DNA of 64,000 nt. Origin: an uncultured SAR324 cluster bacterium (GTDB lineage: Bacteria > SAR324 > NAC60-12). Of the stretch, positions 7,848 through 17,519 are shown one piece after another. Made by a program: the position numbers and the translations under genes. Position 1 is the first letter of the stretch. The number at the start of each line of letters is the position of its first letter. Location: assembly GCA_905182865.1 (NCBI GenBank), contig CAJJCY010000001.1, positions 62,001 through 126,000 on the forward strand. Reading direction: 5' to 3'. Below the pieces are notes generated by a model. It did not search any database. It saw nothing but the letters and a program-made list of their open reading frames with translations, and was not told the DNA's origin.

Positions 7848-8884
7848 ATGAAATTGAAACAAATTTTTCAAAAGCCCAGTCTCACAAGTTTAGCAAAAAC
7901 ATGTGGTTGAGCATCAAAATTCAATCCGGTCGGATTGAAAAAAATGCTGGCTTCTTTACCTCAAAATAATGATCCTAATGTGCTCGTTGGTTTTGACATC
8001 GAGATGATGCCGCAGTTTTTGATTTAGGTGATGGCACTGGCATTATCAGTACCACTGATTTCTTTATGCCTATTGTGGACGATGCATTTGATTTTGGCCG
8101 AGTAGCGGCTACCAACGCCATTAGTGATGTTTATGCTATGGGCGGACTGCCACTGATGGCCATCGCCATCTTAGGCTGGCCAGTGGATAAGTTAGCTCCA
8201 GAAATAGCATAGGTTCTGCCTATTCAGAAGACATAGATGGGGCTAATATCGTAAATACTGATGACGATGAACCAAAAATATTTACCGAAGATAACAGGGT
8301 TGGTGCATCCTGAAAAAATTTGGAGAAATATCGGTGCTCAGCCCGGAGATCAGTTGATTTTGACTAAGGCAATCGGCAGTGGTGTTTTATTTAATGCTAA
8401 TCTAAAAAATTTAGTTTCAAAAGAAGCGCTTCAGGATTGTCTGGATTCCTCAATTGAACTAAACAAAGCTGCGGCTGAAGTATTGGCGAACTACGAGATA
8501 CACGCAGCAACTGATATCACTGGATTCGGTTTTGCTGGTCATTGCATGGAAATGGTGCCAGGTTCTGACTTAACATTGAACATCACACTTGATGATATCC
8601 CTATTTTGAGTGAAGCCAGGGAAATGTACGAGCGTGGTGTAAGTACTGGTGTAAATAAACCCAATCGCAGTATGGTTGAAAAATTCTGGAAATTTTCTGA
8701 AGGAAGTCCACCAATACTGCAAGAATTAATGCTGGATCCACAAACCAACGGTGGTCTTTTGGTCGCAGTTCCGGAAGATGAAACTGCCCCAATTCTAAAA
8801 GACCTGCATAATGTTGGAGTGTTTCGTTCTGCTTGTATCGGTTACGTAAGCAATTTTAATGAAGCAAAACTCATTTTTACATAA
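7848..8884 (+). CDS. selD: Selenophosphate synthetase SelD with UGA-encoded selenocysteine; downstream indels
   Basis: SelD makes selenophosphate from selenide and ATP for Sec and selenouridine synthesis. From ATG 7848 the frame gives [20 protein letters not shown], then TGA at 7908-7910, then [17 protein letters not shown]. The TGA sits at the catalytic Cys/Sec position of SelD (Cys17 in E. coli), so Sec insertion is predicted. Later parts are recovered across a frameshift near 7995 ([54 protein letters not shown]). The segment around 8213-8290 looks short or scrambled, as expected GG-H-I-P residues are missing, and from there [10 protein letters not shown] to the end is intact. Either sequence indels or an old lesion affect the middle; the N- and C-terminal thirds are well preserved. 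Confidence 0.85.
7920..7939 (+). promoter_or_regulatory. Bacterial SECIS hairpin of selD
   Basis: TTCAATCC-GGTC-GGATTGAA is a perfect 8-bp stem with a GGUC loop. It begins 9 bases after the in-frame TGA, with the loop 18 bases downstream of it. Bacterial SECIS elements bind SelB through an apical loop with an early G (GGU in E. coli fdhF) at about this distance. It lies inside the coding sequence, as expected in bacteria. Confidence 0.85.
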
Positions 8885-8938
8885 CACTTCCGCCGACAGG
8901 CTAATAAATTCTTCTTGTATATAGTTTAAGAATAGTGC

Positions 8939-8973
8939 TTGATAAAATCTTATTATAAAACTATTATAATAAG
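8939..8973 (+). promoter_or_regulatory. Promoter with inverted repeat upstream of fusA
   Basis: TTGATA (8939-8944), a 17-base spacer and TATTAT (8962-8967) form a good sigma-70 promoter about 55 bases before the fusA ATG. A perfect inverted repeat, CTTATTATAA (8949-8958), 5-base loop, TTATAATAAG (8964-8973), overlaps the spacer and -10, so it could be an operator. It is followed by a T-rich run, so a selD terminator is an alternative reading. Confidence 0.5.
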
Positions 8974-9025
8974 TTATATTTTTTTTATTATTTCTATACA
9001 AATCCCATAAAAAACAGATTAGCTA

Positions 9026-11124
9026 ATGAATCCTGCATCTCAAAAAGTTCTTGAAAATACAAGAAACATCGGTATTTCTGCTCATATCGACAGCGGAAAA
9101 ACAACTCTCACAGAGCGTGTTTTATTCTACGCCGGCAAAATTCACAAAATTGAAGAGGTTCGTGGAGGAGGTGCTGGAGCAACCATGGACCACATGGAAC
9201 TGGAAAAAGAAAAAGGTATCACGATTACTTCTGCTGCAACAACTTGTAATAGTTTGACTACAAAAATTAATATTATTGATACTCCCGGACATGTTGATTT
9301 TACAGTTGAAGTAGAGCGATCACTACGTGTTCTTGATGGAGCGATTATGATCCTTTGTGGTGTGGCCGGTATTCAATCTCAGTCGATCACAGTAGATCGT
9401 CAGATGAAACGTTATCGGGTTCCGCGACTTGCATTTATTAATAAATTGGATCGAATGGGTGCAAATCCCCATAATGGTATTAAGGGTATTCGAGACATTC
9501 TTGATTTGAACGCAGTAGCCATGCAACTGCCAATCGGACTTGAGGAAAATCACAAAGGAGTGGTTGACCTGATCACAATGAAAGCTATTTATTTTGACGG
9601 TGAGCATGGTGATGATCTGAGGTTTGAGGAAATTCCGGATGAGATGAAATCAGATGCCGAAAGTTACCGAGCAGAAATGCTGGAAGCCGTTTCCATGTTT
9701 GATGATCAAATGATGGAGGATTTACTGGAAGAAAAAGAAATTGCAGAAGAAAGCATCCATGCTGCAGTAAAAATAGGTGTACATTCTTTGGAACTGTGCC
9801 CAGTTTATATGGGAAGTGCTTTCAAAAATAAAGGTGTTCAATCACTTCTTGATGCTGTGATCAGCTACCTCCCATCGCCACTCGAAGCTGCTTCAACTAA
9901 AGCAACTGACATTAAGACAGATGAAGAAGTTCTTTTGAGTTGTGACCCGGATAAACCGACAGTAGCAATGGCTTTTAAGCTAACAGAAGAACAATTTGGA
10001 CAGTTGACATATACCAGGGTTTACCAAGGTAAACTATCAAAAGGTGACCAGGTTACTAATTCCAGAACCGCCAACAAGATGCGTGTTGGCCGTATGGTAA
10101 GAATGCACTCCAATGATCGTGAAAACATTGATGTTGCAGAAGCCGGAGATATAATTGCAATGGTTGGAGTTGATTGTGCTTCTGGGGATACTTTTTGTGG
10201 TGAGGGAATCCGTGTTTCCTGTGAATCTATTTTTGTCCCGGATGCCGTTATTTCTCTTGCAGTAAAAGGTAAAGATAATGAACAGCACATGAAAATGAGT
10301 AAAGCGCTTGGGCGTTTCATGCGAGAAGATCCTACTTTTCACGTTTCCTCTGATGAAGAATCCGGAGATACGATTATCTCTGGAATGGGTGAACTGCACC
10401 TTGATATTTACATTGAAAGAATGCGTCGGGAATTTGAGGCGGATGTTATTGTTGGTGCTCCGCAAGTGAACTATAGAGAAGCAATCACGACAGCAGCAGA
10501 TTACGATTATTTACATAAAAAACAAACTGGTGGTTCTGGACAATTAGGAGTTAGAGGAGATTTAAGAATCTCAGGGCATCCTGTGGATGGAAATTTTGAG
10601 AACAAAATTTTTGGTGGTTCAATACCGTCAGAACACATTGGTGCATGTGAAAAAGGTTTCAAGGATGTGATGGTAAAAGGTTAAAAGAAGAAGCCTTATG
10701 TGTTAATTTCAAAGTTGAACTATTAGATGGTAAATACCACGATGTTGATTCAAGTGATTTAGCTTACCAATTAGCCTCACGTTACGCCATGCGCCAGGCT
10801 GTTGCAAAGGCAAATCCGGTACTGTTGGAACCAGTCATGAAAGTTGAAGTGGAAACTCCAAGTGAGTATCAGGGTTCAGTGATAGGAGATTTGAGTTCCA
10901 GGCGAGGTGTGATTTATGGATCAGAAGTAAAAGGTGACGACACCGTGATTAATTCTGGTGTCCCTTTAGCGGAAATGTTTGGTTATGCAACAACTCTTCG
11001 CTCCATGTCTGCAGGAAAAGCAAATTACACAATGGAATTTGAGAAGTATGCAGAATGTCCTGCCTTTGTGCAGGAAAAAGTAATCAAGGAGCGGCAGGAA
11101 AAACTCAAGGAAAAAGAAGGTTAA
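9026..11124 (+). CDS. fusA: Elongation factor G, mitochondrial EF-G1-like subtype, one frameshift
   Basis: GTPase that translocates tRNA/mRNA on the ribosome. G1 AHIDSGKTT (about 18-26), switch I with [11 protein letters not shown]3 DTPGHVDF, G4 NKLDRMG are all present, followed by EF-G domains II-V. The insert [21 protein letters not shown] resembles the mitochondrial EF-G1/spirochaete-delta (spd) subtype rather than E. coli EF-G. The frame breaks at 10682 after GFKDVMVKG; one missing base (GGTTAAAA for GGTTTAAAA) restores [17 protein letters not shown] and the rest through [17 protein letters not shown]. Corrected length is about 700 residues. Its TAA shares the TTAA with the stop of the convergent DegT gene. 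Confidence 0.93.
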
Positions 11125-12281
11125 GCCTGATAGAATTCTTCAATTTTCTCCACAACCGCCTCCTGCATTTGCCGACTTAATCCGGGATAAACAGGCAAAG
11201 CAAGTACCTCCTCTGCTGCCGTCTCAGAAACCGGAAAGTCTCCTGCTTTACCGCCTAAATCCAGAAAACATTCTTGCAGGTGAAAAGGAAGTGGGTAATA
11301 TACCTCTGTTGAAATTTCGTTTTCTGCCAAAAATGATTGTAATTTATCACGTTGTTCAGCTCTGATTACATACTGGTTGTAGATGTGAGGATTTTCCAGC
11401 CTTTGGGAATGCATGACCTGAGGTATACTTATACGCCCACCTAAACTTGTTTCTGCAAACAACTTGTTGTAGTACTCAGCATTATCCTGACGCTGGTTGT
11501 GCCAGCGGTTCAGGTGTGGTAGTTTTACACGTATTACGGTTGCCTGAATGGGGTCAAGGCGAAAGTTCCCTCCAATTACACGATGGTAATATTTACGCTC
11601 ACCTCCGTGAACTCTTTTGAGACGCAACTGCTCTGCAAGTTCAGGTTTGTTGACTGTGATTATCCCGCCATCTCCAACCCCTCCTAAATTTTTTGAAGGA
11701 AAGAAGGAAAAACAGCCAAAATCACTCAAACTGCCTGCCTGCCTCTTTTTACCATCAATCTCATACTCTGCACCAATTGCCTGTGCACTATCTTCAATAA
11801 CAGGAATTTTAAATTCAGCAGCAATATTTAATATTTCTTTCATGTCTGCACATTGGCCGTAGAGATGAACCGGAATAATGGCCTTTACTCGTTTACGGGT
11901 TCCCACATCCATTTTTGCCAAAGTCAGTCTCAATTGTTCCGGATCAATGTTATAGGTTACTGGATCAATGTCTACAAATACCGGAGTTGCTTTCAGACGT
12001 GCAACAACACCGGCAGTCGCAAAGAAAGAAAAATTACTAGTCAACACAAGATCTCCAGGCCCAACGTCTAAAACCATCAGTGAAAGCAAAAGGGCATCGG
12101 TTCCGGACGATACTCCTACTGCGTCCACAGTACCGCAATATTCAGCAATTTTTTTTTCTAGGCTGTCAATTTCAGGTCCCATAATGTAGCGGGTTGAATC
12201 AATGACTTGAGTAACAGCTTCAATAATTTCATCACGTAACTCCTCTAAAGGAGGACGCAGATCGAGCAATGGTACTTTCAT
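11121..12281 (-). CDS. DegT/DnrJ/EryC1/StrS-family PLP aminotransferase
   Basis: 386 residues, sugar aminotransferase fold. The PLP lysine is K197 in [23 protein letters not shown] binds the cofactor phosphate and [11 protein letters not shown] precedes the lysine. The family transaminates nucleotide-linked keto-sugars for LPS or surface glycans (WecE, ArnB, PseC, WlbE types). The SFFPSKNLG variant is common in WlbE/VioA-like enzymes. No other sugar-nucleotide genes adjoin it, so the exact substrate is open. Confidence 0.88.
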   Translation of the reverse strand: MKVPLLDLRPPLEELRDEIIEAVTQVIDSTRYIMGPEIDSLEKKIAEYCGTVDAVGVSSGTDALLLSLMVLDVGPGDLVLTSNFSFFATAGVVARLKATPVFVDIDPVTYNIDPEQLRLTLAKMDVGTRKRVKAIIPVHLYGQCADMKEILNIAAEFKIPVIEDSAQAIGAEYEIDGKKRQAGSLSDFGCFSFFPSKNLGGVGDGGIITVNKPELAEQLRLKRVHGGERKYYHRVIGGNFRLDPIQATVIRVKLPHLNRWHNQRQDNAEYYNKLFAETSLGGRISIPQVMHSQRLENPHIYNQYVIRAEQRDKLQSFLAENEISTEVYYPLPFHLQECFLDLGGKAGDFPVSETAAEEVLALPVYPGLSRQMQEAVVEKIEEFYQA

Positions 12282-12306
12282 AAGTTATGTTATGAATGGT
12301 AAATTT

Positions 12307-13056
12307 TTAAAGTGGTGTGATTACACTGTTTGATAATATCTTTCTCATAATTAATTTTGAAGCTAAAATCAACAGTACCCAAATATCATAAGTGCTGAGT
12401 ATAGGTCGATATCGGCCTTCATCGACAGGACAAAACCATCCCAATAATCCTGCAACCCAGCGAAACATGAAACTGTACCACTCCCATTGATCAGCCATAG
12501 TTCCAATATAGTGACTAATTGAAAAAAGGAATGAGGAAACTAAAACGGAAGCAACGGCTACACCGACCTTGCTTTTCAGGAAAGGTTTAAAGATTAAAAA
12601 AAACAGGTTGAGTAATAGTACTCGAAAAATAATCTCTTCAAATAAACCTGCTCCCAAGGAAAGTGCTAAGTTCTGAAGGGGACCATTTCCGGGTCCTCCG
12701 GAAGACAGTCCACTTAACCGTAAAATTGACTGCAGCAGACCTCCAAGAAGAAGGCTATAAACAAAGGCCTCTGCGAGCATCAGTGCAAAATAATTAACCT
12801 TAAGCCGAACTCCGGTAGAGTAAGATTTTGCTAACGGAATCAAGGCAAATAAGATGCCGATCATCACAAAAGCAAGGTGTTGCGCTTGAAGATCAAAGGC
12901 CATTAGAAAAGTCCGGATCCACATATCTGCGGCATTTCTTAGACTCCAATAGCGGGATTGGGTAAGAATAACCAATATTTCGTAAGCCACTAGTAACGGC
13001 AGGGCAGCAACAACTGAGTAATAGGCTGAGCGTGAAAAACGCCAATAATTACTCAT
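12307..13056 (-). CDS. CPBP-family intramembrane metalloprotease
   Basis: 249 residues with about seven hydrophobic segments. The glutamate motif EEIIFR (in LFEEIIFRVLLL) and the following His motif (SISHYIG) match the CAAX-protease/bacteriocin-processing (CPBP, Abi) family active site. The third motif, normally a His in the final helix (THAxYD), is not intact in frame: the reading is PVDEGRYRPILSTYDIWV. Neighbouring frames around 12370-12440 contain fragments of it, so indels may have garbled this part. Twenty-five bases upstream of the DegT gene; probably same transcript. Confidence 0.75.
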   Translation of the reverse strand: MSNYWRFSRSAYYSVVAALPLLVAYEILVILTQSRYWSLRNAADMWIRTFLMAFDLQAQHLAFVMIGILFALIPLAKSYSTGVRLKVNYFALMLAEAFVYSLLLGGLLQSILRLSGLSSGGPGNGPLQNLALSLGAGLFEEIIFRVLLLNLFFLIFKPFLKSKVGVAVASVLVSSFLFSISHYIGTMADQWEWYSFMFRWVAGLLGWFCPVDEGRYRPILSTYDIWVLLILASKLIMRKILSNSVITPL

Positions 13057-13163
13057 GGAGTCCTATTTTTGATGTCAAAATGTAAATAATCGAAAGCTTA
13101 AAGTAGTTTAATAAACAAGTGTGAAATTCTACTTTTAACTTGTTTATCAATATTGGACACACT

Positions 13164-13883
13164 TCAGAAGCGTGTAACTTGGACGGAATCAATAAATTTA
13201 AGTTTTTTGAGTTTGTTAGCTAAATTATCAGTCTCTGAAAGATTTATTTTGCCAACGCGAACCCGATATAGTGTTTTACTTCCTGCAGTATGTTTAAAAA
13301 TAAAAGCATCATTAAAACCGTTTTGCTTAAGTTTCTCAACCAGTATTTTAGCATTTGCATGCTTTCGTGAAGCTAAAACCTGGATTGTGTAAGTTCCATT
13401 TGTTTTTGATTTGACTACAGTAATTTTTGTTTTTTCCGGTATTTTCGGAAGCAAAGTTTTTGGAACAGGAACAGATTTTTTAACCACAGTCTTTTGTTTA
13501 GAAGCAGGACTATCTGGTGCTTTTACTGTTGGAGTTTCTGTTTTTGGTACTTTCGGTGAGACTGAATCTGGTGTTTTTGTAGCTTTAGTTAGTTCAGTTG
13601 TTTTCTTTTTCAAGTCACGTAACTCTTCCATGTCGAACGAATCCTTGTCTTTTTTTTGCTCACTTAGTCCAAAAAACTTCAGCTCTTCCTCTGACAAAGG
13701 CTTATCTGCAGAAATATCTGTGTCTGCATCAGAAACTTCAGGGGGACGTTGCATGCTAATGCCGGTTGTCATTCCTAAATAAAAAGCTGCAACTAGGCTG
13801 AAGGTACTCAGAGTCAATAAAAGTACAACAACTGAAACCGTCAATTGAATTCGAAAAACTTTTTTCCCTTTTGATTCTGGCAT
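13164..13883 (-). CDS. SPOR-domain inner-membrane protein
   Basis: 239 residues: short basic cytoplasmic tail, one membrane anchor (about 12-36), a long Pro/Lys/Thr-rich periplasmic linker (KTPDSVSPKVPKTETPTV), and a C-terminal SPOR domain from about 165 (GTYTIQVLASRKHANAK, TLYRVRVGKI). SPOR domains bind denuded peptidoglycan at division sites, as in FtsN and DedD. It is followed directly (1 base) by aat upstream on the same strand, so the two are likely co-transcribed. Confidence 0.85.
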   Translation of the reverse strand: MPESKGKKVFRIQLTVSVVVLLLTLSTFSLVAAFYLGMTTGISMQRPPEVSDADTDISADKPLSEEELKFFGLSEQKKDKDSFDMEELRDLKKKTTELTKATKTPDSVSPKVPKTETPTVKAPDSPASKQKTVVKKSVPVPKTLLPKIPEKTKITVVKSKTNGTYTIQVLASRKHANAKILVEKLKQNGFNDAFIFKHTAGSKTLYRVRVGKINLSETDNLANKLKKLKFIDSVQVTRF

Positions 13884-13884
13884 T

Positions 13885-14604
13885 TCAATTTTGTAATAAG
13901 TTTACTTTCATTGAAACAGGACCGTTATTCCACAGACCCTTGATAGAGTATGTTTCAAGATATTTTTTCAACATTTTAATAAAAACTTCCCGTTTTATTT
14001 CTCTCGCACCCAAACTCAACAGATGTGGTGTTGTCATTTGACAATCAATCAGTTTAATACCTACTCGTTGAGAAAAATCTGTCAAAGCAACTAAAGCTAC
14101 TTTGGAGGAATCGTTCATTGTACTGAACATAGATTCACCAAAAAAACATTGTCCCATTGAAATTCCATAAAGACCACCTACCAATTTACCATCAAGCCAG
14201 CTTTCAACAGAATGTGCAAAACCTTCCTGATGCAACTCAGTATAGGCTTGCTGCATTTCCGGAATTATCCAAGTTCCTTCTCCCTGATTTGTCCGGACAT
14301 CAGCACAAGATTTTATTACTTCCTGAAATGCAGTATCAAAACGAATTTCAAACTGTTCCTTGCGCAGGACTTTGCGTAGACTGCGTGAAATTTTTAATTC
14401 ATCCGGAAATAAAACTAAACGTGGATCAGGACTCCACCACAATATTGGTTGACCTACTTCATACCAGGGGAAAATCCCTCTACGGTATGCACAAAGCAAA
14501 CGTTCTTTAGTCAGATCTCCGCCAACAGCTAATAAACCGTCATCTTCCGCCTCTTCTATTGGTGGAAACAGTGGTATTTCAGGAATCAGCTGATAAACCG
14601 GCAT
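13885..14604 (-). CDS. aat: Leucyl/phenylalanyl-tRNA--protein transferase
   Basis: Adds Leu or Phe to N-terminal Lys/Arg of proteins to mark them for ClpS-ClpAP. 239 residues, normal for the family. Clear signatures: FPPIEEAEDDGLLAVGGDL, CAYRRGIFPWYEVGQPILWW, SPDPRLVLFP, and the catalytic region GKLVGGLYGISMGQCFFGES followed by FSTMNDSSKVAL. All positions look intact. First gene of the aat-SPOR pair. Confidence 0.95.
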   Translation of the reverse strand: MPVYQLIPEIPLFPPIEEAEDDGLLAVGGDLTKERLLCAYRRGIFPWYEVGQPILWWSPDPRLVLFPDELKISRSLRKVLRKEQFEIRFDTAFQEVIKSCADVRTNQGEGTWIIPEMQQAYTELHQEGFAHSVESWLDGKLVGGLYGISMGQCFFGESMFSTMNDSSKVALVALTDFSQRVGIKLIDCQMTTPHLLSLGAREIKREVFIKMLKKYLETYSIKGLWNNGPVSMKVNLLQN

Positions 14605-14866
14605 GGCAACATTATGGAGATCTTTGCTTATTTTATAGGGCTTCAGTTAAACTAAAATTAAGCACAGGCTTACTCACGGTTACTCACGCGTATCAGTAGA
14701 AAAAGGCAATTCTCATGCCATAAAAAGGGGGATTTGAAGGAAATGAATATTTAAGTAAAAGTTGCGTTATTTGTTTCCATCAACGCTTCACCAAATTATC
14801 TTTCTAAATTCGCAAATTTTTTCCTATTAAATATAGAAGTTTTTTCTGCATCTCTGTTCTTACTAG

Positions 14867-15244
14867 TTAAGGAGCATTTAAAAACGCGTATAAGTTTGCA
14901 ATCTCCTTAACTGAATGAGGCTGTAAAGGCATCATTTTAGTTGACCTTTTTGGTTTATAATTTTTTGGATATATTCCTAAATTAATTTTATTTGAGAGGA
15001 GTTCTTTTGAAGACCCGTATACTTGTGGGCCGATACTTCCAGGTTTTTTTGGATTAGAATTATGGCAGGAAATGCATTTGGCAGAATAAAGGGCCTGGCC
15101 TTTTTTATGATCACTGCCTAAAGTCAGTGCCTCATTTTTTTTCTCAGAAACCCCTATCACATCTTTATCATTTTCTTTAGAAATGTTTAGGTCACAACTT
15201 GTAAGCAATAAAAACAAAATGAGTATAGAATAAAAGCGCAGCAT
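14867..15244 (-). CDS. Cytochrome c-family lipoprotein
   Basis: 125 residues with a lipoprotein signal (ILFLLLTSC, Cys about 16). A single class I c-type heme site CISCH lies near residue 60, and a candidate axial Met is in KMMPLQPHSVKEIANLYAFL. Membrane-anchored, periplasmic electron carrier of about 11 kDa. It lies downstream of the urate-oxidase-like membrane gene on the same strand; in PuuD-type enzymes these two domains are fused, suggesting a functional pair. Confidence 0.85.
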   Translation of the reverse strand: MLRFYSILILFLLLTSCDLNISKENDKDVIGVSEKKNEALTLGSDHKKGQALYSAKCISCHNSNPKKPGSIGPQVYGSSKELLSNKINLGIYPKNYKPKRSTKMMPLQPHSVKEIANLYAFLNAP

Positions 15245-15285
15245 TACTGTAAATAGGATTGAGATTGCAAGTGGAATGAAAACAT

Positions 15286-15325
15286 TTCAGATCTCACTAT
15301 ATTTCTAAATATAGTGAGATCTGAA
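15286..15325. repeat. 40-bp perfect palindrome
   Basis: Two 19-base arms, 15286-15304 and 15307-15325 (left arm begins TTCAGATCTCACTATATTT), separated by two bases. As RNA it would form a hairpin of about 17 bp with a 6-nt loop. It lies between the membrane gene stop and the cytochrome gene start. No U-run follows in either direction, so it is not a textbook terminator; RNA-processing site or protein-binding site are alternatives. Confidence 0.85.
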
Positions 15326-15414
15326 GCTATAGAAGTGGCTTATCTTTAATTGTTTCTAACGCCAAACTACTGCGTTCGAAGACAAAGTTAAAAAATAAGC
15401 ATGATCTAAAGTGT

Positions 15415-16102
15415 TTAGACCAATAATATTATAATTCCAAAGAGTACTACTGAAAGGATAATACCAGAATGTATTACCCCTTTTACGGAGGCCATTGGGC
15501 CGGGTTTACCGACTACTGCATTAATTTCTAGCAGCCCGATAATTACAGCAAGTACCCAAAAAAGTACAGAGAAACTTGTACTCTCTGTCACACCAACGGG
15601 GTAATGGCTTGCCGCACCCATCATTAAAAGCATCGGGAATTGAAAACAATGTATTTGTTCTGGATGCCAATGCTGCTTTTGCTGCACATTCTGCAGCATC
15701 AGGCAAGGCTTCTCCACCTTCTGCTACCTGATTGGTAGAAGCGATTACAACTTGCTGTTTCGGCCAGATGATCAACCACACATTTAAAAACATAAATGTT
15801 CCAAGAGCGGAACCGGTAAGAATTATAACGCCCCAGGATGTTGCATAAATTTCCCATCCCTTCATACCTTTGGAAATCAAGGTTAGTGCACCTGCAAGGA
15901 AAGTGAACATGGCGGACCATCTAAACCACCAAAGAGCGCGAGGAACAAGTTTTTGGACTGCAAGCCCTTCAGGCGTCGCTTGCTTGAAGTAACCGCCCTG
16001 CACAAAATTAAAATAATACAACAACCCGATCCAGGTTATGCCTGCGAGCAGATGTATCCAGCGTAAAAGTAAATACCAACCATCAACCGAGATGATTTCC
16101 AT
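15415..16102 (-). CDS. Urate oxidase N-terminal (PuuD-type) membrane domain protein, one frameshift
   Basis: N-terminal frame: WYLLLRWIHLLAGITWIGLL, YYFNFVQGGYF, LVPRALWWFRWSAMFTFLAG, FMFLNVWLIIWPKQQ. After SRTNTLFSIP the frame shifts near 15632 and continues MLLMMGAASHYPV, SFSVLFWVLAVIIGLLEINA to the stop at 15415. Restored length is about 229 residues with six to eight membrane helices. These motifs match the urate-oxidase N-terminal domain of PuuD, but the C-terminal cytochrome c of PuuD is absent and is instead the next gene. Urate as substrate is an inference; many marine homologues have no proven role. Confidence 0.78.
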
Positions 16103-16363
16103 AGTGCCTCCTATTTTTAGATTTAAAAATTACATTATAGATTGTTGCCAAACTAATTTCAAGTAATAATTATCAAGTTTGAAAAATAAAGAATCGGCAA
16201 GAGTTGATTAAAGTATTTACTCCAGAAAAAATTACATCTGAGGCTAAGTATTTTTGCAGGTAGTAAAATCTTTTTGAGACAGTCTGAAAAACAATCAAAG
16301 ATATGGTTGGAGCATTCTTTGTTTCTTAATGTTGAAAAAGATATAAGCGGTCTGTTGGAAAAT

Positions 16364-17050
16364 TCAGGGCTTCATCTTGTAGTTTTTTGTAACTAACTCA
16401 AGCAGTTCTTCAGGTCCTGTCATGGTACAGTGGTGGAATGAATAATCCAGCACACAGTCTGCCAGCAAACCATACCTTTCATTCCGGAAAGAAAGCAACT
16501 CTCTGTAGCACCTCCCTAAGGTGTTTTGAGGACTTTCTCCTTCACGGGGAAGGTATACCTCTCCCCAGATGACTGGTTTAGGATCCAAGAGGTATGTCTC
16601 AAAAAGCTTCTCATGTTTTTCTTCCGGCAGTTTTAGTTGAACAGTCAAGGTCAAATTACGCAGACGGTTGAGTAATTTATTTTCCAGATAAATCAGACTT
16701 CCGGTTGTGTCAACAACAACTTGCTTATCTTTTTGACTGCTGTTTTCCAACTCATCGCAGATCTGAGAGATAACTGCACCTTCAAGTTCAAGATAAAAAG
16801 CTTCTGCCTCCGGATATCCTTCTGAAAATGGTTGCCCCATCCACTTAGCAAGATTTATTGTGGACTTACCTTTTTCTTCAAGTTTCTGTCCAAGACGTTC
16901 AGCAATTAGATCGTCACAACTATAAATTTGAAATCCCAGGCTTTCCATTTTCTTGGACCAGTGTGATTTTCCTGCGCCGGACATGCCAATTAGAGAGAAT
17001 TGAACAGCTTTTTTTTTAAAAAGTGTTGGAGAATCCGATAATTCAGACAT
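16364..17050 (-). CDS. Shikimate-kinase-like P-loop kinase
   Basis: 228 residues. Walker A is LIGMSGAGKSHWSK (about 20-33), followed by CDDLIAERLG, which matches the substrate-binding D-x-D/E region of shikimate kinase. VVVDTTGSLIYLE is the SK-like Walker B/GGG-region equivalent. It is 50 residues longer than AroK and lacks the typical GGG motif, so a different small-molecule substrate is possible. A kinase of unknown specificity is the safe call. Confidence 0.65.
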   Translation of the reverse strand: MSELSDSPTLFKKKAVQFSLIGMSGAGKSHWSKKMESLGFQIYSCDDLIAERLGQKLEEKGKSTINLAKWMGQPFSEGYPEAEAFYLELEGAVISQICDELENSSQKDKQVVVDTTGSLIYLENKLLNRLRNLTLTVQLKLPEEKHEKLFETYLLDPKPVIWGEVYLPREGESPQNTLGRCYRELLSFRNERYGLLADCVLDYSFHHCTMTGPEELLELVTKNYKMKP

Positions 17051-17099
17051 GGAACTTAAAACTGGAAATTTTACGAGAATTTAGCAAAATCAGAATGAT

Positions 17100-17519
17100 T
17101 CAGCAGAGTGGGATTTTCAGTAAATTCATGTATTGGTCATCGTTCAAACGAAAAATACCATCAACATTTGAAATACTGACACAGACTTCGTTTGGATCAA
17201 GTCCCAGAACAACATGTTTTTCTTCATCCAGTCGCAGAAAATATAAGATTGTCAGGTTTTCCTGCATTTCTTCGTAGTAGAAACCGACCTTGACGATTCC
17301 TTCAGAAATAAGACCTTCTATCAAATCTGGAAGCTCTTCTTCGCGATAACCAGGAACATTTTCAAAGGCACTTGAGAAAGGGAATGTAATGATTGCATAT
17401 TCAAGTATTGCAGTTTCCAATTCCTCTTCCACAACAGAAGCATTAATTTTTTCGCAAGCAGTTTCTTCAGTAATACATGTATCTTCTCTTATACTTCCAA
17501 CCTCCATACATCCTTCCAC
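17100..17519 (-). CDS. Hypothetical acidic protein
   Basis: 139 residues, acidic, no signal peptide. Helix-rich first half with a PFSSAFENVPGYREEELPDLIEGLISEGIV segment that resembles a small winged-helix-like turn, then beta strands (VKVGFYYEEM, LTILYFLRL, HVVLGLDP). Family not recognised. The stop is 49 bases from the start of the kinase gene and both are on the minus strand, so they may share a transcript with thiP upstream (99-base gap). Confidence 0.5.
   Translation of the reverse strand: MEGCMEVGSIREDTCITEETACEKINASVVEEELETAILEYAIITFPFSSAFENVPGYREEELPDLIEGLISEGIVKVGFYYEEMQENLTILYFLRLDEEKHVVLGLDPNEVCVSISNVDGIFRLNDDQYMNLLKIPLC

Noticed and set aside
10682-10684. Programmed -1/+1 frameshifting in fusA
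   Set aside because: The pattern is a missing T in a short run, and similar missing bases recur in many unrelated genes, so sequence error is the better explanation.
15415-16102. HemJ-like protoporphyrinogen oxidase
   Set aside because: LRWIHLLAGITWIGLL resembles HemJ superficially, but YYFNFVQ, VPRALWWFRW and LNVWLIIWP fit the urate-oxidase N-terminal domain better.
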